Assembly: GCA_030600525.1 (NCBI GenBank)
Contig: JAUVLX010000197.1
Coordinates: 1-6,632 of the forward strand
Reading direction: 5' to 3'
Length of the DNA: 6,632 nucleotides
From: Desulfobulbus sp.
GTDB taxonomy: Bacteria > Desulfobacterota > Desulfobulbia > Desulfobulbales > Desulfobulbaceae
This document shows, in pieces, positions 1 to 6,630 of the stretch (the stretch's first letter is position 1; every line of letters begins with the position of its first letter). Under the pieces are notes generated by a model. The model saw nothing but the letters and a program-made list of their open reading frames with translations, was not told where the DNA came from and did no database searches. The position numbers and the translations under genes are program-made.

Positions 1-1
1 G

Positions 2-124
2 ATCTCGCAACGGACCGCCTATTTTCATTTGGGTGATCTGGTGGAAGTGGGAGCAACTGATCGAATTTTTACCAATCCGCTCCATCAGCTAACTGAAGAT
101 TATATAACCGGTCGTTTTGGTTGA
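2..124 (+). CDS. pstB: PstB C-terminus: phosphate ABC transporter ATP-binding protein (5' partial)
   Basis: This is the last 40 codons plus the TGA stop of a gene that begins left of the window. The peptide includes RTAYFHLGDLVEVGATD and ends LTEDYITGRFG. That ending closely follows the PstB terminus (TEDYITGRYG in Escherichia coli), which is diagnostic for this subfamily of ABC ATPases. PstB is the cytoplasmic ATPase dimer that drives phosphate import through PstA/PstC and takes part in phosphate sensing through PhoU and PhoR. The Walker and signature motifs lie upstream and cannot be seen. phoU, often the next gene, does not follow: the stop is succeeded by a putative small insertion and then a terminator, so pstB appears to end its transcription unit here. 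It converges with the efflux operon. Confidence 0.9.
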   Translation: MSQRTAYFHLGDLVEVGATDRIFTNPLHQLTEDYITGRFG

Positions 125-130
125 ATTTTA

Positions 131-300
131 GTAACTGTCCAGAGCACCCCACGGAGTCTGCGCTTACCTCTGCGCACGATCAGGCAGTAAAATAGAGCAT
201 TACTATAGTTATCCAGCCTGCTTGTACGCATCTGGAGCACTGCTGAACAGTTACAGATCGAGGTTAAGGCGAGGTTATTTGTTATTTGCTGAAGAGTTAC
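131..300 (-). mobile_element. Putative 170-bp IS66-type non-autonomous element (MITE-like)
   Basis: The left end reads GTAACTGTCCAG (131-142). The right end, read inward on the minus strand from 300, is GTAACTCTTCAG, matching 10 of 12 positions. The flanks are GAATTTTA (123-130) and AAATTTTA (301-308), identical in 7 of 8, as expected for an 8-bp target duplication. Ends starting GTAA and 8-bp duplications are known traits of the IS66 family. Read on the minus strand, the 131 end (GGGGTGCTCTGGACAGTTAC) resembles the end of such an element beyond the transposase gene. There is no room for a transposase, so it would be a deletion derivative moved in trans. The insertion sits directly behind the pstB stop, and the left duplication overlaps that stop codon. 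Short weak open frames run through it on both strands, but none is convincing. An alternative right boundary at 254 also has a good inverted repeat (11 of 12) but no target duplication. Confidence 0.45.
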
Positions 301-301
301 A
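241..301. repeat. Pair of 15-bp direct repeats at the right end of the putative element
   Basis: TGCTGAACAGTTACA (241-255) and TGCTGAAGAGTTACA (287-301) differ at one position and are 46 bp apart, start to start. The outer copy forms the right terminus of the putative IS66-type element. The inner copy is actually the better match to the left end. A duplicated terminus suggests either a transposase-binding subterminal repeat or a nested rearrangement that added a second end. Confidence 0.6.
259..277. repeat. 8-bp direct repeat with 11-bp period
   Basis: CGAGGTTA occurs at 259-266 and again at 270-277, so the copies are in phase on one helical turn. The pair lies between the two 15-bp terminal-like repeats. 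A protein-binding site, such as a transposase subterminal site, is possible, but two 8-mers are weak evidence. The sequence does not match the PhoB box (CTGTCAT repeats) that its position near pstB might suggest. Confidence 0.4.
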
Positions 302-320
302 AATTTTAAACCAAAAACTG

Positions 321-371
321 CAAACGAAAAAGCCGTTTCATCCCATGGGGTTGAAACGGCTTTTTCGTTTG
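321..371. terminator. Bidirectional intrinsic terminator between convergent operons
   Basis: Arms 321-340 and 352-371 are perfect reverse complements over 20 bp. After a T-T mismatch, CCC/GGG (342-344 with 348-350) can extend the stem, leaving a 3-nt loop. The GC-containing core AGCCGTTTCA/TGAAACGGCT is followed by TTTTT on the plus strand and, by symmetry, on the minus strand. The hairpin can therefore act as a rho-independent terminator for pstB (from the left) and for the efflux operon, whose last stop codon is 86 nt to its right. The outer part of each arm (A-run/T-run) pairs as in typical two-way terminators. No gene lies between it and the channel gene. Confidence 0.88.
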
Positions 372-456
372 TTTGCTTTAACACCTGCCATTTTAAGCAA
401 GTTACAGCCTTGTAGTTGTCACCGTAAGTGCCGGTAGTGCCACGTTACAGGCTATG

Positions 457-1899
457 TTAAAATATTGTTAGAACATTTGAAGAAGTATTGTCGCCCCGAT
501 CTTCTTTGGTGATCCAGCCGCCGCCCAGGGCTTTGTACAAGTTGACATAGGCGTTAAGATATTGCTGCTGCAACTGAGATTGCTGCAAGTCTGTGGAAAA
601 AAGAGTTCGTTCCGTATCCAACACTTCAAGGTAACTGCTCACCCCTTTGTCATATCGTTCTTTTGAGAGATTGGTGGCATTTTGTGACGCTTTCAATTGG
701 CGGTCGATTGCGGCTAACTCATTACGGTAGGTTGCGATTTCCATCAGGGCATCATCCACTTCTCTAAAGGCAGTGAGGACGGTATTCTCGTACTGGAAAA
801 GGGCCTGCTGGGTTTTCTGCTCCTGAATTTCCACTCGTCTTTTATTCTTGTTAAAGTCAACTATTGGTCCTAGTAAACTGCCGCCCACTGACCAGACTCC
901 GCCATCAATGGTGATAGAGCTAAGCTCACTGCTGGCAACACCCAACGTGCCCGTCAGAGAGATTGCTGGCCAGCGCAACGCCTCGGCAACGCCAATGTTT
1001 TCAGTCTGCGCCTTGAGCAGATATTTGGCCTGGCTGATATCAGGTCGGCGCTCAAGGATAGCAGGTGGTAAGCCTACTGGAATAACAGGGGGTTGAAATT
1101 CCTCAAGCATATCCTGATGGGCTAAGATGGGGCTCGGCAAACGGCCAAGCAATATGCTCAAATTATTTTCTGTTTTGCCAATAGATCGTTTGTACAACGG
1201 AATAGCAGCAGCAGCGATTTCTTTTTGGATTTGGGCCTGATTAACATCGAGCTCAGCAATGATACCTTTATCAAATCGTTGTTGAATGATGTTAAGACTG
1301 GCTATACGGGAGGCGAGTGTTTCTTCGGAAATATTTAAACGGCGATGAAAATCAAGCAGTTGATAATAGTTGGTTACCACCTCTGCAATTAAGGTCAGCT
1401 GAATAGTCTTGAGACCGTATTCTGATGCCATCAATTCAGCCCGTGCAGCTTCTGTTGAGCGGCTGAATTTTCCCCAGAAATCTATTTCCCAGTTTAATGG
1501 GGCCGCAAGATACACGGTGGAGTTGGTGTCTTCAGATCGTGTTCCGCCACTGAAATTACCGGTTGAGGCTCCTGCATCAATATCTACGCGCGGGTACTGA
1601 TCAGCCCGCACAAATCCGAGGTTGGCTCGTGCCTGTTCAATGCGGCTGACAGCGATTTTAAGATCGCGATTATTTCTTAGAGCCGTTGTCACTAAAGAAT
1701 AGAGCAGCGGATCTTCAAAGAGTTCCCACCATTTAAGATCGTTAATGGGATTGGCTGGCATAATTTGCGTACGGTACGCATCAGGAGTGGCGGTAATTGG
1801 TTCTATAAAATTAGGCCCTAACGTACAGGCCGAGAAAAAAAGTGAAAGAATCAGAGTAAAGAAAGTGCAACCCTGGCATGTCTTTGTCCGTATTTTCAT
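457..1899 (-). CDS. Outer-membrane factor lipoprotein of RND efflux (NodT/OprM family)
   Basis: This 480-residue TolC-like channel forms the trimeric outer-membrane exit duct of the efflux pump. The N-terminus is a lipoprotein signal: basic residues, a hydrophobic stretch at about 12-24, and a lipobox FSAC with acylated Cys25. It is followed by TLGPNF, typical of the OprM/NodT branch. Two OEP repeats follow, at about 55-250 and 270-465. Hallmarks are LNWEIDFWG (135-143), GLPPAILERRPDI (276-288), RYDKGVSSYLEVLDTER (415-431) and the YVNLYKALGGGW end (451-462). The length is normal for the family. The gene is last in the operon, 5 nt after the pump stop. Its ATG is supported by AGGTG 8 nt upstream, inside the pump's final codons, and by the correctly placed signal peptide. 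Specificity is expected to come from the pump, not from this channel. Confidence 0.95.
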   Translation of the reverse strand: MKIRTKTCQGCTFFTLILSLFFSACTLGPNFIEPITATPDAYRTQIMPANPINDLKWWELFEDPLLYSLVTTALRNNRDLKIAVSRIEQARANLGFVRADQYPRVDIDAGASTGNFSGGTRSEDTNSTVYLAAPLNWEIDFWGKFSRSTEAARAELMASEYGLKTIQLTLIAEVVTNYYQLLDFHRRLNISEETLASRIASLNIIQQRFDKGIIAELDVNQAQIQKEIAAAAIPLYKRSIGKTENNLSILLGRLPSPILAHQDMLEEFQPPVIPVGLPPAILERRPDISQAKYLLKAQTENIGVAEALRWPAISLTGTLGVASSELSSITIDGGVWSVGGSLLGPIVDFNKNKRRVEIQEQKTQQALFQYENTVLTAFREVDDALMEIATYRNELAAIDRQLKASQNATNLSKERYDKGVSSYLEVLDTERTLFSTDLQQSQLQQQYLNAYVNLYKALGGGWITKEDRGDNTSSNVLTIF

Positions 1900-1904
1900 T
1901 GTTT

Positions 1905-4900
1905 TTACACCTGCTCCTTTTGCATCTCTCTTTTTTTCTCATACCCGGCAATTTTTCCAATGAAAACGAAAAGCATAGGATAGAAGAAGACTCCCAGGGT
2001 TGTTGCCAGAGCCATTCCGCCAAGCAGTGCCATCCCCATAACAATCCGTGCCTCGGCTCCTGCTCCCGAAGCCATCACCAGGGGAAGTACTCCCAGGATG
2101 AAGGAAAAGGCGGTCATCAATATTGGTCTGAAACGTAATCTTGCAGCTTTAATGGCTGCGTCATAAAGAGATAATCCCTTATGAAATTCAATGTTGGCAA
2201 ATTCAACGATCAGGATGGCATTTTTAGCGGCCATACCAATGAGCATGACCAGGGCGATTTGAGCAAAAACATTGAGCTCAAAACTGTTGCTGGTCATACG
2301 TGCCAGATAGAGTGCTGCAAAAGCACCAAAAATGGCAAAAGGCGTTCCCAGTAAAATACTGAAAGGGAGCGACCAGCTCTCATATTGGGCGGCAAGAATG
2401 AGAAAAACAAAGAGTAAAGAGAAAACTAATACCATTCCTGCTGTACCCGAAGATTTTTTCTCCTGAAAAGACATGTTGCTCCAGGCATACCCCATATCTG
2501 ATGGGAGAGACTCCGCTGCAACCTCTTCAAGAGCGTTTAGAGCCTGAACTCCTGTATAGCCAGGGGCCGGGCCACCGGTTAATTCTATAGCGCGATAAAG
2601 GTTAAACCGGTTGGTGAAATCTGGGCCTGAGATATCCTTAATAGTGACAAAGGCACTGAGAGGAACTTGCTCTCCATTACCGTTTTGTACAAAAAAGAGC
2701 TTAACCTTGTCTTCACTAATCCTGTATTCAGGTTCTGCTTGAATATAGGCCTTGTAAAGTCGGCCGAATCTGTTGAAATCATTGACGTATGAACCGCCAA
2801 GGAAGGCCCCGACTGTGGAGTAAATATCGTTAAGAGATACACCCGCCTTAAGTACTTTGTCGCGGTTGATTTCCATGTATCGCTGGGGGACCGAGGCTCG
2901 GAAAGTGGTAAACATGGAACCTATTTCCGGGCGCTTAAGTGCGATCTGGATAAATTTGGCAGTCTGGTCTGCCAGATATTCAGGGGTATTGCCGCCTTTA
3001 TCCTGCATCATCATGGTAAAACCTGAGCCATTACCGAGGCCAGGAATAGGCGGTGGCCCAAAAGCAAAGACTTGGGCTTCGTTGACCTGGGTAAAGAAAT
3101 CTCGATTTAAAGCTTCGACCAGCTCGTTGGCTGTTTTCTTCCGTTCGCTCCAATCGTTAAGAGAAACGAAAACAAAACCGGCATTGGACGACATGCTGCC
3201 TGAGATAAGACTGAAACCTGTGGCTGCTGTGACAAATTCGACCTCTTCGTGTTTGCGAATGATCTCTTCAACTTTTTTTATTACCACATCAGAGCGCTGC
3301 AAAGAGGCGGCATCGGGCAATTGGATGTTCACCATCAGGTAGCCCATATCTTCACTGGGCATAAATCCACCAGGCAAAACTTTACCAAGATAGACCACAC
3401 CACCTGTGAGTATCAGCATGAAGATGAGCCCCATGGAAATCTTGCGGGCAAGGATCTTGGTTAAGCCGGTATAGATATGGGTGGTTTTATCAAAAACTTT
3501 GTTGAACATTCGGAAGAAGGCTCCGAGCGGACCACCAATCGGTTTTTGTTTGCGTAAAAGCAGAGCACATAAAGCCGGGCTCAGGGTGAGGGCGTTAATA
3601 GAAGAAAAGACAACTGAGACAGCGACGGTGATGGCAAATTGTTGGTAGAGCTGGCCGGTAATACCACCCATGACCGCAACCGGGATGAAGATCGCCACCA
3701 TTACCAGGGTTGTGGCAATAACAGGTGCGGTAACTTCTCGCATTGCCGCCTTGGTTGCCTCCTTGGGTGACATGCCTGCCTCGATATTCACCTGCACGGC
3801 TTCCACCACCACAATGGCATCATCAACAACAATACCAATGGCTAGCACCAGCCCAAGAAGGGAGAGAACATTGATGGTAAAGCCAATGATGGGGAAGGCG
3901 ATAAATGCGCCTAGAAGGGAGACGGGGATAGCGATGGTGGGAATAAGAGCCGCTCGCCAATCCTGAATAAAGATATAAACCACGAGAACCACTAATCCCA
4001 GGGCGATAAACAGTGTCTCTATAATTTCATCGATACCAGCGGTAATGGCTGTGGTGGTATCCAGAGAAATATCATAGCGCATACTTTTGGGAAAGGATGT
4101 GGAAAGCTCAGCCATGGTGCTCTTCACTGTCTCTGCCAGGGCAACTGCATTGGAACCAGGTGCCTGATACACGGCAATCATAGCACAGGGGGCGCTATTC
4201 AACCGGGTGATGGCATTATAGGTTTCCACCCCCAGTTCCACCTTGGCAATATGCTTGAGCTTTACCTGGGATCCTTCCGGAGTGGTCCGGATGACTATCT
4301 CACCGAATTGCTTTTCACTTTGTAACCGGTCAGGCATGCGAACGGTATAGGTGAACTCATTACCAGGAGGTGCTGGTTCGGCACCGAATTTACCACCTGG
4401 AACGATCACACTTTGGGCCCGAATGGCATCCATTATTTCAGGTACTGTTATACCCAGATGGGCCAACCTATCGGGTTTTATCCAGATGCGCATTGAATAG
4501 TCACTGGCCCCAATAACGTTTACCCTGCCAATACCCTTGATGCGGGAAAGGATATCTTTGATGTTAATTAAGGAATAGTTGCCCAGAAAGTTTTGATCGA
4601 AACGAGGGTCGCCCGCCGTCAGGGAGATCAGCATGAGAATATTAGGCAGGGATTTTTCCGTGGTCACTCCCATGCGGGTGACCTCTTCCGGTAGTTTGGC
4701 CGTGGCAGCGGCAACCCGATTCTGGGTGAAGACAGTATTCATGTCTGGATCGGTGCCCACTTCGAAAGAGACCTGAATGGTCATGGTACCGTCATTGGCG
4801 TTAGTGGACTTCATGTAGATCATGTTGTCTACACCATTAATCTGTTGCTCAAGTGGTGTGGCAACAGATTGCTCGACGCTAACGGCATTCGCCCCTGTGT

Positions 4901-5045
4901 AAGTGGCTCTCACCTCGACAATGGGTGGGGTGATGTCCGGGTATTGCTCCATGGGCAAGCCACTGAGAAATACTACCCCTATGATGACCATAAAAATGGC
5001 CATTACCATGGCCACAATGGGCCTTCTTACGAAAAAATCACCCAT
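1905..5045 (-). CDS. RND-family proton/drug antiporter, HAE1 class (AcrB/MexB-like)
   Basis: This 1046-residue inner-membrane pump exports hydrophobic or amphiphilic compounds from periplasm or membrane in exchange for protons, working as a trimer. It begins MGDFFVRRPIVAMVMA, the standard HAE1 start, with TM1 at about 10-28. It keeps the duplicated layout: a periplasmic porter and docking loop (about 30-335), TM2-6 (about 340-495), TM7 (about 538-556), a second loop (about 560-870) and TM8-12 (about 871-1030). The proton relay is intact: Asp408-Asp409 in GIVVDDAIVVVE, Lys941 in GMAAKNAILIVEFA, Arg971, and Thr978 in RPILMT. PPPIPGLG (664-671) belongs to the porter region. By alignment by eye, several AcrB pocket phenylalanines are replaced (Ile136, Ile178, Leu613), while Phe611 and Phe626 remain. 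It follows the adaptor by 6 nt. The nearest AGGA is 16 nt from the ATG, so translation is probably coupled. Substrates cannot be read from the sequence. Confidence 0.97.
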   Translation of the reverse strand: MGDFFVRRPIVAMVMAIFMVIIGVVFLSGLPMEQYPDITPPIVEVRATYTGANAVSVEQSVATPLEQQINGVDNMIYMKSTNANDGTMTIQVSFEVGTDPDMNTVFTQNRVAAATAKLPEEVTRMGVTTEKSLPNILMLISLTAGDPRFDQNFLGNYSLINIKDILSRIKGIGRVNVIGASDYSMRIWIKPDRLAHLGITVPEIMDAIRAQSVIVPGGKFGAEPAPPGNEFTYTVRMPDRLQSEKQFGEIVIRTTPEGSQVKLKHIAKVELGVETYNAITRLNSAPCAMIAVYQAPGSNAVALAETVKSTMAELSTSFPKSMRYDISLDTTTAITAGIDEIIETLFIALGLVVLVVYIFIQDWRAALIPTIAIPVSLLGAFIAFPIIGFTINVLSLLGLVLAIGIVVDDAIVVVEAVQVNIEAGMSPKEATKAAMREVTAPVIATTLVMVAIFIPVAVMGGITGQLYQQFAITVAVSVVFSSINALTLSPALCALLLRKQKPIGGPLGAFFRMFNKVFDKTTHIYTGLTKILARKISMGLIFMLILTGGVVYLGKVLPGGFMPSEDMGYLMVNIQLPDAASLQRSDVVIKKVEEIIRKHEEVEFVTAATGFSLISGSMSSNAGFVFVSLNDWSERKKTANELVEALNRDFFTQVNEAQVFAFGPPPIPGLGNGSGFTMMMQDKGGNTPEYLADQTAKFIQIALKRPEIGSMFTTFRASVPQRYMEINRDKVLKAGVSLNDIYSTVGAFLGGSYVNDFNRFGRLYKAYIQAEPEYRISEDKVKLFFVQNGNGEQVPLSAFVTIKDISGPDFTNRFNLYRAIELTGGPAPGYTGVQALNALEEVAAESLPSDMGYAWSNMSFQEKKSSGTAGMVLVFSLLFVFLILAAQYESWSLPFSILLGTPFAIFGAFAALYLARMTSNSFELNVFAQIALVMLIGMAAKNAILIVEFANIEFHKGLSLYDAAIKAARLRFRPILMTAFSFILGVLPLVMASGAGAEARIVMGMALLGGMALATTLGVFFYPMLFVFIGKIAGYEKKREMQKEQV
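1908..1912 (-). promoter_or_regulatory. Ribosome-binding site of the channel gene, inside the pump gene's end
   Basis: On the minus strand, AGGTG lies 8 nt before the channel ATG and forms part of the last sense codons of the pump gene. A stronger AAAGGAG (1914-1920) lies further off, with 14 nt between it and the ATG. Ribosomes finishing the pump cover this site, so coupled translation is likely. Confidence 0.55.
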
Positions 5046-5051
5046 GGCTGA

Positions 5052-6203
5052 TCACTTTTTATCCTGGTTTGTTGATTTGTTATCTGCGATGGTGGGGTTG
5101 ACGGTAATGCCGTCTTTGACTTTCTGTAGACCCTCAAAAATCACTTTCTCACCCGGCTTGAGTCCTTCGCTTATTAGCCACCGGGAGTCAACTTTAGGGC
5201 CAACTGTAATTTCCCTGGTTTCGACTTTATTATTCTCATCCACGACAAACACGTTGAACAAACCTTGTAATTCTATGACACAGCGTTGAGGAATTAAGAT
5301 GGCATCTTTAACATCCTCCACCTTGATCTTTACCATGGCAAAGAGGCCAGGCCGCAGTAGTTTTTCAGGGTTAGGAAAGGAAGCCTGGACCAGCATGGAG
5401 CCGGTAGTCGTATCTACCTCCCTATCGATGAAATCGGGTCGGCCCTTATGATCATAGACTTCACCGTTAATGAGAATAAGCTCAAGGTTGTCTTCAGCGT
5501 CCTCTGGTTGCTCTGCATTATTTTTAGCGATATAGCGCGCCAGGTTTAAGTACTGGGTTTCTGTGATGAAAAAGTTGACAAGAATGGTATCTATCTGGGA
5601 TACGGTATTCAGGATCACCGGATTGGGATCTTTACCAACAAAATCTCCAACTTTGGCTTTCGTTCTACCTATGATGCCATCAATGGGAGAGTAGATTTTG
5701 GCATAGCTCAGTTCAATCTGAGCCGACCGTAAAGTGGCATTAGCAGCATCCAGAGATGACAGGTTCGCTTCATAGGCAGCAACGGCAGCATCTAAATCAC
5801 TTTGACTGACAGCATTTATTGCTGCAAGGGGCTTGATTCTGTCCAAATCACCTTTGGTTTTAGCCAGGTTGGTCTTCACTTCGGCAACCTGACTCATCCT
5901 GGTGGCTACCTTTTCTTCAAAAGGTTGGCTTTCCAGGGTGTACAACAATGCGCCCTTGTCCACATTTGAACCTTCCTGGAAATGTATACCTTCGAGAAAA
6001 CCTTCCAATCGGGCACGAATAGCAATGTCCTTTAATCCGGCAGTCTGACCAACAAACTCTTGGAAAAGCGGGATTTCCTCGGCTTTGGTTTTGATGACCG
6101 ATACATCAGGTGGTGGCGGAGGCGCGGGAGTTTTTTTCTCGCCGCTACAGGCAAATAACAAAGAGGTCAAGCAGGCAATCAAACCGATGGTTTTAAATCT
6201 CAT
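5052..6203 (-). CDS. RND periplasmic adaptor lipoprotein (AcrA/MexA-like membrane fusion protein)
   Basis: This 383-residue adaptor links the pump to the outer-membrane channel. A lipoprotein signal (residues 1-18) ends in LLFAC, with acylated Cys19 and Ser at +2, followed by a proline-rich linker (27-32). The two halves of the biotinyl/lipoyl-like domain are at about 64-90 (ARLEGFLEGIHFQEGSNVDKG) and 165-190 (AKIYSPIDGIIGR...VGDFV). Between them lies an alpha-helical hairpin (about 93-160). A beta-barrel domain follows (DTILVNFFITE at 205-215, LRPGLFAMVKI at 283-293), then a membrane-proximal domain to about 370 and a short charged tail. Length and order are normal for AcrA. The gene is first in the operon. 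The ATG is preceded by AGAGA at 7 nt and gives an immediate signal peptide. An out-of-frame ATG 7 nt upstream would give only a 5-codon peptide. Confidence 0.96.
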   Translation of the reverse strand: MRFKTIGLIACLTSLLFACSGEKKTPAPPPPPDVSVIKTKAEEIPLFQEFVGQTAGLKDIAIRARLEGFLEGIHFQEGSNVDKGALLYTLESQPFEEKVATRMSQVAEVKTNLAKTKGDLDRIKPLAAINAVSQSDLDAAVAAYEANLSSLDAANATLRSAQIELSYAKIYSPIDGIIGRTKAKVGDFVGKDPNPVILNTVSQIDTILVNFFITETQYLNLARYIAKNNAEQPEDAEDNLELILINGEVYDHKGRPDFIDREVDTTTGSMLVQASFPNPEKLLRPGLFAMVKIKVEDVKDAILIPQRCVIELQGLFNVFVVDENNKVETREITVGPKVDSRWLISEGLKPGEKVIFEGLQKVKDGITVNPTIADNKSTNQDKK

Positions 6204-6283
6204 GGTGCATTCTCTGCAGGGTTAATGTTTTTTTTTAAAGAGTAACTTCGATTGGAACGAGTCAGGACGCGATTTTAATAGAG

Positions 6284-6312
6284 ATATCAATACTGTCTCA
6301 TAAATTTGTAAA
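6284..6312 (-). promoter_or_regulatory. Candidate sigma70-type promoter of the efflux operon
   Basis: On the minus strand TTTACA (6307-6312) matches the -35 consensus in 5 of 6. A 17-nt spacer leads to TGATAT (6284-6289), a poor -10 with 3 of 6 matches. Transcription would start near 6277, giving a leader of about 75 nt that includes a run of nine A (complement of T at 6228-6236). CATAAAT direct repeats (6299-6305 and 6321-6327, 22 bp apart) flank the -35 and could be a regulator site. A perfect TATAAT also occurs on the minus strand at 6350-6355 but lacks a good -35. The weak -10 would suit a regulated promoter. Confidence 0.3.
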
Positions 6313-6385
6313 CGATACCACATAAATATAGGCTAAGATAGCTTCTTACATTATAATTATGGGAACCTCTGAGTCTGTTGGATAA
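6313..6385. other. AT-rich intergenic stretch with possible mobile-element end
   Basis: No gene is visible here. The stretch 6345-6360 is AT-rich and contains the palindrome ATAATTAT, giving TATAAT on both strands. At 6361 the composition changes and the sequence begins GGGAACCTCTGAGTC. From memory, this resembles terminal sequences of some IS5-type insertion sequences reading rightward. No matching inverted copy is found in the window, so any partner end lies beyond 6632. Confidence 0.2.
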
Positions 6386-6630
6386 GAGTCCTTTTTTCTC
6401 AGATCAAGGCAGCTGCGCGATGACACCAATTCACCCGGTAACCAACTCGAGTATCTCAGTCTGCTCAATCGTTGGACAACAATGACTCCATCCCAGATAA
6501 TGCACAGGAAACGTCAACGCTCAACTCTCTTGCCCGTGAGAACATCTTCGTGTTTGGTAAGGAGCTGTCCGCAAATAAGTTGGACAATATCGCGCTCGTG
6601 TTGAGGTTAGATTTGGATGATCTAATTTAA
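6386..6630 (+). pseudogene. Possible decayed or frameshifted gene remnant, function unknown
   Basis: Two overlapping plus-strand frames look protein-like but have no usable start. The first runs from 6386 and includes RSRQLRDDTNSPGNQLEYLSLLNRW up to about 6475. The second is open from 6442 to a TAA at 6628-6630 and includes NSLARENIFVFGKELSANKL and then DNIALVLRLDLDDLI. Joining them near 6470 requires a -1 shift, so the region may be one gene broken by an indel. The final segment (KLDNIALVLRLDLDDLI) weakly recalls the last helices of XRE-type helix-turn-helix domains (LxxIAxxLxVxLDxL). The recognition-helix part is not visible, so this is only a resemblance. The minus strand here offers only random-looking frames. 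The whole region could simply be non-coding. Confidence 0.22.

Noticed and set aside
241..301. Possible PhoB boxes near pstB
   Set aside because: The repeats do not match CTGTCAT-type boxes and lie downstream of pstB, where no Pho-controlled gene starts.
100..384. 94-codon minus-strand frame
   Set aside because: It crosses the terminator hairpin, the putative mini-element and the pstB end, has no recognisable family, and lies beyond the terminator of its own strand.
222..437. 71-codon plus-strand frame
   Set aside because: It starts with TTG inside the putative element and reads through both arms of the terminator; there is no convincing ribosome-binding site or family.
1811..2044. 77-codon minus-strand frame across the pump-channel junction
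   Set aside because: It is out of frame with both genes, which are clearly real there, and its sequence has no family features.
2857..3342. 161-codon open frame on the plus strand inside the RND pump gene
   Set aside because: It is antisense to a clearly conserved part of the pump, has no recognisable domain, and is explained as a shadow of the real reading frame.
4903..5289. 128-codon plus-strand frame across the adaptor-pump junction
   Set aside because: It overlaps two well-supported genes in antisense and shows low-complexity Met/Thr-rich sequence typical of a shadow frame.
6193..6210. Five-codon upstream frame (ATG at 6210) overlapping the adaptor start
   Set aside because: Its ATG directly abuts the AGAGA motif with no spacing, so initiation there is unlikely; probably chance.
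6368..6403. TCTGAG...CTCAGA inverted repeat with T-run as a terminator
   Set aside because: The stem is only 6 bp with a loop of about 24 nt, and the T-run lies inside the loop, so it does not form a credible terminator.
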